Below, in pieces: positions 1 to 4,999 of a stretch of DNA of 7,467 nt. Below the pieces are notes generated by a model that had not been told where the DNA came from, made no database searches, and saw only the letters and a list, made by a program, of their open reading frames with translations. The stretch is taken from contig CATKXN010000136.1 in assembly GCA_949840605.1 (NCBI GenBank), positions 1 to 7,467 on the forward strand. The letters are read 5' to 3'. This stretch comes from an uncultured Alistipes sp. (lineage in GTDB: Bacteria > Bacteroidota > Bacteroidia > Bacteroidales > Rikenellaceae). The translations under genes were made by a program, and so were the position numbers. The first letter of the stretch is position 1. Every line of letters begins with the position of its first letter.

Positions 1-1480
1 CCACGTAGTTGAAACGGGCGTAGTCCATGATCGAGCTGGCCGTGCCGTGCGACGCCGTGTAGCTCTTCGAACGGAGCGAATCCACCGGCACCGAATACGA
101 GGCGCCGAAGTTGTGTTTCAACCCGAGGCTGTGCCCCAGCTCGTGCGACGAAACGAAGCGCACGGCGTTGCCCATCAGCTCCGTGGGGAGTTCGTTGCCG
201 CGGGCCTGGGGGTCTACGGCGCCGGTCTGCAGGCGAATCCACGCCTGGAGGATGCTCATGACGTTGTGCCACCAGATGATGTCGGCTTCGATGATCTCGC
301 CGCTGCGGGGGTCGATCACCGAGGGGCCCATGGCGTTGGCCGTCTCCGAGGCGGCGTAGGTCACCACCGAATAGCGCACGTCGTCGATGTCGAACTCCTT
401 GTCGTCGGGGCCGACCTCTTTGGCGACGATGGCGTTCTTGAATCCGGCGGCTTCGAAAGCCTCCTGCCACTCGACGATGCCTTTCTTGATGTAGGGCACC
501 CATACGGGGGGCGTCGCCGGGTCGATCCAGAGCACGATCGGCTTTTGGGGTTCGACGAGTTCGCCGCGCCTGTAGCGCTCCGCGTCTTCGGGCTTGGGTT
601 CCAGCCGCCAGCGGTTGATGAACGCCCGCTCTTCGGCTTTCTGCTGCTTGTCGTTGAAATAGAAGTGTCCGATTTCGAAATAGCCCACGCGCTCGTCGGA
701 AAAGCGGGCCACCATCGGCTCCTTGGCCAGCAGGACGAGGTTCGAGGTGATATCCACGGTGACGGCCGTCGAACCGCCCTCGCCGGAGTGCGAGCCCGAG
801 AGGGTCGATTTGACGATGATGTTTTCGGGGAACGACTTCACCGACTCGATTTTCGAGAGCTCCTTTTTCGGGGAACCGCTCAGGCGGAGCGCCCCGAAGA
901 CGTTGTTGAAGCTCTTTTCGCTGCCGTCGAAGACCTTGTTGACCTTGATGACGACCGCCGAGGAATCGGGATTGTAGGCCGCGATCGGAAACTGCTCGAT
1001 GGCCGTTTCGCGGTAGTTGTCCTTTACCGAACGGGTGATGCGGTCGCCTTCGGGCGAGGTGATGCGCGGGTCGTAAGTCATGACCCAGACCTTTTTATAG
1101 AGGGTGTCCTTGCGGAAACGGACGATCTTTTCGCCGTAGCCCATGCCCTTGTTGATGCCGTTGTCGTTCAGGGCGTAGGGCACGCCCGATATCTTGTTGA
1201 CGATCAGGATGTCGCGGCCCATCAGCGAGTCGGGGATCTCGAACAGGTAATCCGTGCCCTTGCGGTGGACGTCGAACAGACCCTTGTCGGTTACGGCGCC
1301 TTTCAGCAGCTCGGCGTAATTGTTCTTCTTGTCTTTTTTGAGCGAGTCGGCCTTCGGGGCGGCGGCTTCGGTTTTCTTCGATTTGCGGCCCGGCTTCTTC
1401 CTGGCCTCCGCGGGAGCGGCCGCCAGCAGGAAGAGTGTCGCCAGGGCTGCTGCCATCAGGGTGAATCGTCGTGTGTTCAT
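1..1480 (-). CDS. Exported zinc-dependent metalloprotease (DUF5118/DUF5117/DUF4953 type), 3' end off the left edge
   Basis: This is a predicted secreted or periplasmic zinc endopeptidase; its substrate is unknown. The ATG at 1478-1480 opens a typical signal peptide: a positive n-region with two Arg, a hydrophobic core over residues 8-22, and a probable cleavage after AEA at residue 26. A Lys-rich linker (residues 27-56) follows. Next comes a region resembling DUF5118 (GLFDVHRKGTDYLFEIPDSL, about 65-85) and a DUF5117-like stretch. The zinc motif HELGHSLGLKH is at residues 446-456 (DNA 113-145) and matches metzincin HExxHxxGxxH exactly. A Met-turn-like SIMDY follows at about residue 485. In all 493 codons are visible with no stop; relatives usually run to roughly 800 or more residues, so the C-terminal part is missing. 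An A/T-rich leader precedes the start, as usual in Bacteroidetes. I see the motifs directly; the domain names come from memory of the family. Confidence 0.9.
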   Translation of the reverse strand, partial: MNTRRFTLMAAALATLFLLAAAPAEARKKPGRKSKKTEAAAPKADSLKKDKKNNYAELLKGAVTDKGLFDVHRKGTDYLFEIPDSLMGRDILIVNKISGVPYALNDNGINKGMGYGEKIVRFRKDTLYKKVWVMTYDPRITSPEGDRITRSVKDNYRETAIEQFPIAAYNPDSSAVVIKVNKVFDGSEKSFNNVFGALRLSGSPKKELSKIESVKSFPENIIVKSTLSGSHSGEGGSTAVTVDITSNLVLLAKEPMVARFSDERVGYFEIGHFYFNDKQQKAEERAFINRWRLEPKPEDAERYRRGELVEPQKPIVLWIDPATPPVWVPYIKKGIVEWQEAFEAAGFKNAIVAKEVGPDDKEFDIDDVRYSVVTYAASETANAMGPSVIDPRSGEIIEADIIWWHNVMSILQAWIRLQTGAVDPQARGNELPTELMGNAVRFVSSHELGHSLGLKHNFGASYSVPVDSLRSKSYTASHGTASSIMDYARFNYV

Positions 1481-1527
1481 TTATTTATTATTGCTCGGTT
1501 TTATTCGGATACTTGATCCGCACGATG

Positions 1528-1535
1528 CAATAATA
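1528..1535 (-). promoter_or_regulatory. Weak candidate -7 box for the metalloprotease gene
   Basis: On the minus strand TATTATTG matches 7 of 8 positions of the Bacteroidetes -7 consensus TAnnTTTG, 47 bp before the metalloprotease ATG. An overlapping alternative, TAATTTTT at 1535-1542, also scores 7 of 8. Neither has a TTTG (-33) element 19-21 bp upstream, so the site is uncertain. The abrupt change to A/T-rich DNA over 1481-1556, between two GC-rich genes, supports a promoter somewhere here. Confidence 0.25.
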
Positions 1536-1560
1536 AAAATTAAATTTTTTGAATTGAAGC

Positions 1561-1599
1561 GTTTGGGGGCGAATGCCCGGTTTGGGGGTGTGAATGCCG
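1561..1599. repeat. Imperfect tandem repeat of about 19-20 bp in the gap between kinase and metalloprotease
   Basis: The plus strand carries GTTTGGGGGCGAATGCCCG (1561-1579) followed directly by GTTTGGGGGTGTGAATGCCG (1580-1599). The two units share GTTTGGGGG and GAATGCC and differ by a small indel and two base changes. A perfect hairpin, TGAATG-CCG-CATTCA at 1591-1605, overlaps the end of the second unit. The block lies just past the histidine kinase stop codon. No T-run follows on the minus strand, so it does not look like a classical terminator. Function unknown. Confidence 0.5.
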
Positions 1600-1611
1600 C
1601 ATTCAGGCGGA

Positions 1612-3144
1612 TCACTTTTCCGGCGGCAGCAGCGGCAGCCGGCACCGGAACGACTCGCTGTCGGACGAAATGGAGATATTTTCTTCGGTGTAGAAGCGGT
1701 ATACCGAGCGGATGCGCTCCAGTCCCACGCCCAGCGATTCGGCATTGCCTTCGCTGCTGGGAGTGATGTTGTTCTCGATCAGGAGGCTTTCGCCCTCGGT
1801 GCGGATGCGGATGTGCAGCGGGTTGCGTCCCGTGATGCGGTTGTGCTTGAGGGCATTCTCGACGAGCGTCTGGAGGCTCATGGCCGGGATGCGCCAGTTG
1901 CGCAGCGCCGGATCGATGGCCGTGGTGAGTTCGATGCGGTCGCCGAAGCGGATCTTCTGCAGCGAGTAGTACTGCCACGTGAAGTCGATTTCGTCCGAGA
2001 GGGTCGAGAGTATCTGTTTGCGGTGTTCGAGCACGTGGCGGTAGACCTTCGACAGCGTGAGCGTGAATTCCCGGGCCTGCTCGGGGTTGCAGCGGATCAG
2101 TGCGTAGAGCGAATTGAGCGAGTTGAAGAGGAAATGGGGGTCGATCTGTTCGAGCACCTGCTGCAGGTGCAGCTGCGCCGATTCCTGTTCCGAAAGGCGC
2201 CGCAGGTCGTATTCGCGCCGCCAGCGGCGTTGCGCCACGACGAGCAGCGTGGCGAAGAACAGCACCGAAACGACGGCCGTGAGGATCGTGTAGAGGTGGA
2301 AATCGTCGATCTCCTGCTCGATGGCCAGCCGGGGGATGCCGATGCCGGCCACCCAACGGCCGCCGCCGAGTTGCAGCGGGTAGTAGATGCGTTCCTCGGC
2401 GATTCCCAGGTAGTCCGAGACGACCGAGGCGATGATCTTCCGTCCGGAGACGAGCACCTCGCGGAAAGCCGTGCTGTCCATGGTTTCTGAGGCCGATAAG
2501 CCCAGTTTCCGGTTGTCGGGATGGTAGACGACGATTCCTTCGGGATCGAACAGCGTGGCGTAACTGCGGCTGTGGGGGTCCTGCTCGGCCATGTAGGCGT
2601 AGATGTCCGTAAGCGGGAGGTCCACGCCGCAGAGGTGTTCGCCGCCCCCGTCGTCCCGGACCCGGCAGACCAGGCTCCAGACCGGCTCCTCTCCGGAGCA
2701 GTTCACGCAGCTCCGGACCGAGTCGTCCCGGAGCTCCGCAATCAGCCGCCGGCACTCCCCGTCAGCCGCCGTGACGCCGGGCGACCCGCGCCGCGGGTAG
2801 CTGCGGACGGCCGCGTCACGGCCCTCCATGAACCAGATGCGGCCGATTTTGGGGTCGGTCTCCATCAGCGTCGCGGTGAGCACGCGCCTTTCGGCCTCCG
2901 AAGCCGCAGGATGCGAACGCGTGAAGCGCGCCGCCGCCGCGAGCACCTCCGCCGGGCGTTCGAATTCGACTTGCAGGAGCCGGTAGTGGTATTGGCTGAT
3001 CTGCGTGACGATGCGACCGCTCATCTGCACGGCCATTCCGTTGATGATGCGCCCCGAGACGAGCACCACTGCGACGAGCAGGACCAGCAGCACCGTTCCC
3101 GTCATCAGCAGCCGCCCCTTGGGGATGTGTCGTTGTCGTGCCAT
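1612..3144 (-). CDS. Membrane sensor histidine kinase, LytS/YehU (His_kinase PF06580) type with an extracytoplasmic Cache-like sensor
   Basis: This is a 510-residue inner-membrane kinase predicted to sense an envelope signal and phosphorylate a response regulator, classically of the LytTR class. A short basic N-terminus leads into membrane segment 1 (about 12-31). An extracytoplasmic domain (about 32-282) has features like double-Cache sensors, for example CGVDLPLTDIYAY and LFDPEGIVVYHP. Membrane segment 2 is about 284-304, followed by a short coiled linker. The phospho-acceptor motif DPHFLFNSLNSL is at 335-346 (His337), the N-box LVENALKHN at 427-435 (Asn430), and a glycine-rich SLGVGLERI at 470-478. 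The usual DxGxG is not obvious, which is common in this family. Five cysteines cluster at 131-172. The start lies one base after the dehydrogenase stop (TAG-G-ATG), which implies translational coupling. No response regulator is in the window. The kinase family is sure; the signal is unknown. Confidence 0.93.
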   Translation of the reverse strand: MARQRHIPKGRLLMTGTVLLVLLVAVVLVSGRIINGMAVQMSGRIVTQISQYHYRLLQVEFERPAEVLAAAARFTRSHPAASEAERRVLTATLMETDPKIGRIWFMEGRDAAVRSYPRRGSPGVTAADGECRRLIAELRDDSVRSCVNCSGEEPVWSLVCRVRDDGGGEHLCGVDLPLTDIYAYMAEQDPHSRSYATLFDPEGIVVYHPDNRKLGLSASETMDSTAFREVLVSGRKIIASVVSDYLGIAEERIYYPLQLGGGRWVAGIGIPRLAIEQEIDDFHLYTILTAVVSVLFFATLLVVAQRRWRREYDLRRLSEQESAQLHLQQVLEQIDPHFLFNSLNSLYALIRCNPEQAREFTLTLSKVYRHVLEHRKQILSTLSDEIDFTWQYYSLQKIRFGDRIELTTAIDPALRNWRIPAMSLQTLVENALKHNRITGRNPLHIRIRTEGESLLIENNITPSSEGNAESLGVGLERIRSVYRFYTEENISISSDSESFRCRLPLLPPEK

Positions 3145-3145
3145 C

Positions 3146-3880
3146 CTATTCTTTTGTCCGCACTTTCAGCCGTTCCCAAAGCCATTGGGGGATCAGCCGC
3201 CAGAAAAAGACCATCGCCGCGTAACGGCGGTCGATCACCGCCCGGCGGCGCGGCCTGCGGAGCATGCGCATGATGCGCGCCGCGACCTTGCCGACCGGCA
3301 TCAGCATCGGGTAGTGCCCCTCGCCGTCCAGCAGCGGGGTCGCCACGAATCCCGGGCGGATGTCCGTGAACCGGATGCCGTACCCCTCCATGCGTGAAAG
3401 CTGCGCCAATGCGTCTATATAGGTGTTCTGCATTCGTTTGGTCGCCGAGTAGGCGGGCGCCGATCCGAGGCCCCGGGTTCCGGCTATCGAGCTGATGACG
3501 GCCAGATGCCCGCCGCCGTGGGCGCGGAAGTAGCCGAAAGCCGCCGTCACCATCCTCACGAAGCCTTCGCCGTTGGTGCGCAGGGTCGCGATCTCGATGT
3601 CGGGACGCAGTTCGGTGTTGCGGCTGCCGATGCCCGACGAGTGGAGGTAGATGTCCATGCCGCCGAGCCGTTCGATCAGCCGTGCGAGGTGTTCCGGGGC
3701 GTCGTCGCGGTTGACATCCAGCGCTTCGGTCTCGACCTGCCCGGGGGCCACTGCCCGGCGCGCCTCGCGGGCTTCCCGGCGGCGTCCCGCCGCCCCGACC
3801 CGCCATCCCTGGCGGATGCAGAGCCGTGCCACCTCGAGTCCGATGCCCGACGTGGCGCCTACGATGACGATACGTTTCAT
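3146..3880 (-). CDS. Short-chain dehydrogenase/reductase (classical SDR family), substrate unknown
   Basis: This is a 244-residue NAD(P)-dependent oxidoreductase with a Rossmann fold. The cofactor loop GATSGIG is at residues 8-14. The strand-4 region HSSGIG (80-85) replaces the usual NNAG. A structural Asn is at 103 (RTNGEGF). The catalytic Ser131 sits in VISSIAG, and Tyr144 and Lys148 in PAYSATK, giving YxxxK with the normal 13-residue Ser-Tyr spacing. The PG motif follows the next strand (RPGFVATPL, 175-183). Arg33-Arg35 after strand 2 would favour NADPH, by inference. The C-terminus carries an amphipathic, aromatic-rich tail (YAAMVFFWRLIPQWLW, 220-235) that may touch the membrane or form a dimer surface. 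All catalytic residues are present, so it should be active. It is the first gene of a unit with the downstream histidine kinase, and a promoter candidate lies 29 bp upstream of its ATG. Confidence 0.92.
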   Translation of the reverse strand: MKRIVIVGATSGIGLEVARLCIRQGWRVGAAGRRREAREARRAVAPGQVETEALDVNRDDAPEHLARLIERLGGMDIYLHSSGIGSRNTELRPDIEIATLRTNGEGFVRMVTAAFGYFRAHGGGHLAVISSIAGTRGLGSAPAYSATKRMQNTYIDALAQLSRMEGYGIRFTDIRPGFVATPLLDGEGHYPMLMPVGKVAARIMRMLRRPRRRAVIDRRYAAMVFFWRLIPQWLWERLKVRTKE

Positions 3881-3909
3881 AGCGGTTCGATTTTTAGGAT
3901 TTCACCCAT

Positions 3910-3941
3910 CCAATATACGAAAGATATGCCGGAAAAGCAAA
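3910..3941 (-). promoter_or_regulatory. Bacteroidetes-type promoter candidate for the dehydrogenase-kinase unit
   Basis: On the minus strand an exact TTTG (3938-3941) is followed after 20 bp by TATATTGG (3910-3917), which matches TAnnTTTG at 7 of 8 positions. The spacer lies inside the known 19-21 bp range for the Bacteroidetes housekeeping sigma factor, and the box ends 29 bp before the ATG at 3880. It lies directly downstream of a likely terminator of the preceding gene. A second 7-of-8 box (TATCTTTC, 3919-3926) overlaps the spacer but has no matching -33 element. Confidence 0.5.
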
Positions 3942-3944
3942 TCT

Positions 3945-3982
3945 TCGGGCGAAAGAGAAAGAGCCCCGGAGGACTCTTTCGC
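3945..3982 (-). terminator. Probable intrinsic terminator after the small exported protein gene
   Basis: On the minus strand GAAAGAG (3974-3980) pairs with CTCTTTC (3957-3963). The stem extends inwards by two GC pairs and one GU pair to a 4-base loop, giving about 10 bp. A moderately U-rich TCTTTC follows. An alternative register pairs GCGAAAGAG (3974-3982) with CTCTTTCGC (3949-3957). It lies a few bases past the TAA at 3986-3988, with a promoter candidate just beyond, as expected of a unit boundary. Confidence 0.5.
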
Positions 3983-3985
3983 GCG

Positions 3986-4411
3986 TTATCGTTTTTTTTC
4001 GGGTTTCGGTTTCTCCCGTTCCGGCGGGGCGAGCAGCGCCGCGCGCTGTTCCGCGGTCAGCCGGGACGGTGCGATGCGCAGGAGGTAGTGGGTGAGGCTG
4101 TTGTTCTCGCCCGAGGTGTAGGCCTGCACGAACTCCCAACCGCGGCGCACCATGTAATTGAGCGCCTCCACACCCGAACCGAAGAGCAGTTTGTTACCTG
4201 CGGCGTCTGTCAGGAAGTTGTATTTCAGGGCTCCGGTTTTCTGCCCGAAATCGAACAGCACGCCGTTGTCGCGGTGCGTGGGCAGGTGGTTGGCCGTGAT
4301 CTCGCAGTAAACATGGGGCGGCAGCGCCGGCAGGGTGTCCGCCGCGATATGCTGCGCCGAACCGAATCCTACACATGCGAAGGCTGCGAGCAGGAAAAGG
4401 ACCTTTTTCAT
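3986..4411 (-). CDS. Small exported protein of unknown function
   Basis: This is a 141-residue protein with a clear signal peptide: MKK, a hydrophobic core over residues 4-17, and a probable cleavage after GSA at residue 19. The mature part has a compact, aromatic-containing core (about 35-113). Its pattern of VYCEI, LFDFGQ, LFGSGVEALNYM, GWEFVQAY and HYLLRI resembles short Bacteroidetes hypothetical proteins I remember, with no assigned function. The C-terminal tail (about 117-141) is rich in Pro, Glu, Lys and Arg and probably disordered. One cysteine is left in the mature protein (residue 36); Cys12 lies in the signal peptide and not at a lipobox, so it does not look like a lipoprotein. The ATG lies 7 bp after the deaminase stop, so the two are likely co-transcribed, and a probable terminator follows. 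I cannot name a function. Confidence 0.85.
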   Translation of the reverse strand: MKKVLFLLAAFACVGFGSAQHIAADTLPALPPHVYCEITANHLPTHRDNGVLFDFGQKTGALKYNFLTDAAGNKLLFGSGVEALNYMVRRGWEFVQAYTSGENNSLTHYLLRIAPSRLTAEQRAALLAPPEREKPKPEKKR

Positions 4412-4418
4412 CGGGCCG

Positions 4419-4856
4419 TCATTTTTCGTCTAACACGCACTGCACGCACTCGATGCCGACGCGGCGCAGCAGGTCCAGCCCCTCCTCCGAACGGTAATCC
4501 TCGGCATAGACCACCCGCCTGATGCCGGCCTGGATGATCAGCTTCGAACACTCGATGCAGGGCGCGGCGGTGATGTAGAGCGTCGATCCGTCGCAGTTGT
4601 TGGCCGACTTGGCGACCTTCGTGATGGCATTGGCCTCGGCGTGGAGCACGTAGGATTTCGTGTGTCCGTCTTCGTCTTCGCAGATGTTCTCGAAGCCCGA
4701 GGGGGTGCCGTTGTAACCGTCGGAGATGATCATCTTGTCCTTGACGATCAGCGCCCCGACCTTGCGGCGCACGCAGTATGAATTTTCGGCCCAGATGCTC
4801 GCCATGCGCAGGTAGCGCAGGTCCAGCTGGCGCTGTTTCTCCTCCTGATAACCCAT
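4419..4856 (-). CDS. Deoxycytidylate (dCMP) deaminase, ComEB-like
   Basis: This 145-residue cytosolic zinc enzyme is predicted to deaminate dCMP to dUMP, feeding thymidylate synthesis. The zinc-binding and catalytic residues are present: His72-Ala-Glu74 in LHAEANAI, with Glu74 as proton shuttle, and Cys100 and Cys103 in APCIECSK. The stretch VGALIVKDKMIISDGYNGTPSG (33-54) is typical of dCMP deaminases rather than free cytidine, tRNA-adenosine or riboflavin-pathway deaminases. The length is normal for bacterial members. The ATG at 4854-4856 gives the conserved N-terminal helix (LDLRYLRMASIWAENSYCVRRKVG). It follows secA after a 129-bp gap holding a palindromic repeat module, with no convincing promoter of its own there, and precedes the small exported protein by 7 bp. 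Substrate choice is inferred from family resemblance. Confidence 0.93.
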   Translation of the reverse strand: MGYQEEKQRQLDLRYLRMASIWAENSYCVRRKVGALIVKDKMIISDGYNGTPSGFENICEDEDGHTKSYVLHAEANAITKVAKSANNCDGSTLYITAAPCIECSKLIIQAGIRRVVYAEDYRSEEGLDLLRRVGIECVQCVLDEK

Positions 4857-4875
4857 AGTTCTGTTAGTGCTTAAA

Positions 4876-4991
4876 TCCCGGGGCGCATTGCATTGCGATC
4901 TGCAATGCCCTCGGCTCTCTTAGAGTCCCGGGGCGTAATAGGCTGTTGGTTGCAATGCGACCCGTTCCCCTCTGCAAGGGCTCTTTTAGAG
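4876..4991. repeat. Degenerate duplicated palindromic module between secA and the deaminase
   Basis: Two copies of an ordered set of blocks lie in tandem. On the plus strand each copy reads TCCCGGGGCG, a 16-base spacer, GCAATGC, a linker, then GGCTCTYTTAGAG. Copy one has its blocks at 4876-4885, 4902-4908 and 4913-4925. Copy two has them at 4926-4935, 4952-4958 and 4979-4991. The first two blocks are identical and the third differs at one base of 13. The first spacer is 16 bases in both copies, and the linker is 4 against 20 bases. Copy one also holds a perfect 7-bp hairpin (GCATTGC-GATCT-GCAATGC, 4890-4908). Copy two runs into the last codon and stop of secA. Function unknown. Confidence 0.6.
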
Positions 4992-4999
4992 CCCTTTGC
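4974..4999 (-). other. Stem-loop enclosing the secA stop codon
   Basis: In the transcript GCAAAGGGCTC (4989-4999) pairs with GAGCCCTTGC (4974-4983), with one bulged A. The 5-base loop TAAAA contains the secA UAA stop. No T-run follows, so it is not a standard intrinsic terminator. It could act in 3'-end processing, mRNA stability or weak termination. The pairing is visible; any role is inference. Confidence 0.5.

Noticed and set aside
47..1516. Plus-strand open frame of 489 codons
   Set aside because: It lies antisense to the metalloprotease gene, whose minus-strand frame gives a signal peptide and zinc motif. The plus-strand product is low-complexity, rich in Val, Asp, Arg and Gly with no domain, typical of the mirror of a GC-biased gene.
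1591..1605. Hairpin as intrinsic terminator of the kinase gene
   Set aside because: The stem is only 6 bp and is followed on the minus strand by a C-rich stretch (ACCCCCAAACC), not by a T-run.
1481..2755. Minus-strand open frame of 424 codons overlapping the kinase
   Set aside because: It is out of register with the kinase, which has all family motifs. The product is rich in Pro, Arg, Gly and His and resembles nothing.
2521..3273. Plus-strand open frame over the kinase-dehydrogenase junction
   Set aside because: It runs antisense across two well-supported genes and their junction, and its product is an Arg/Asp/His-rich shadow.
3506..4522. Plus-strand open frame of 338 codons spanning the promoter and terminator region
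   Set aside because: It crosses three minus-strand genes and an intergenic region with no change in character, has no recognisable domain, and is explained by GC-rich shadow coding.
4857..4985. Small RNA gene or separate promoter for the deaminase
   Set aside because: I found no TTTG/TAnnTTTG pair on the minus strand and no terminator with a T-run, so only the repeat structure can be supported.
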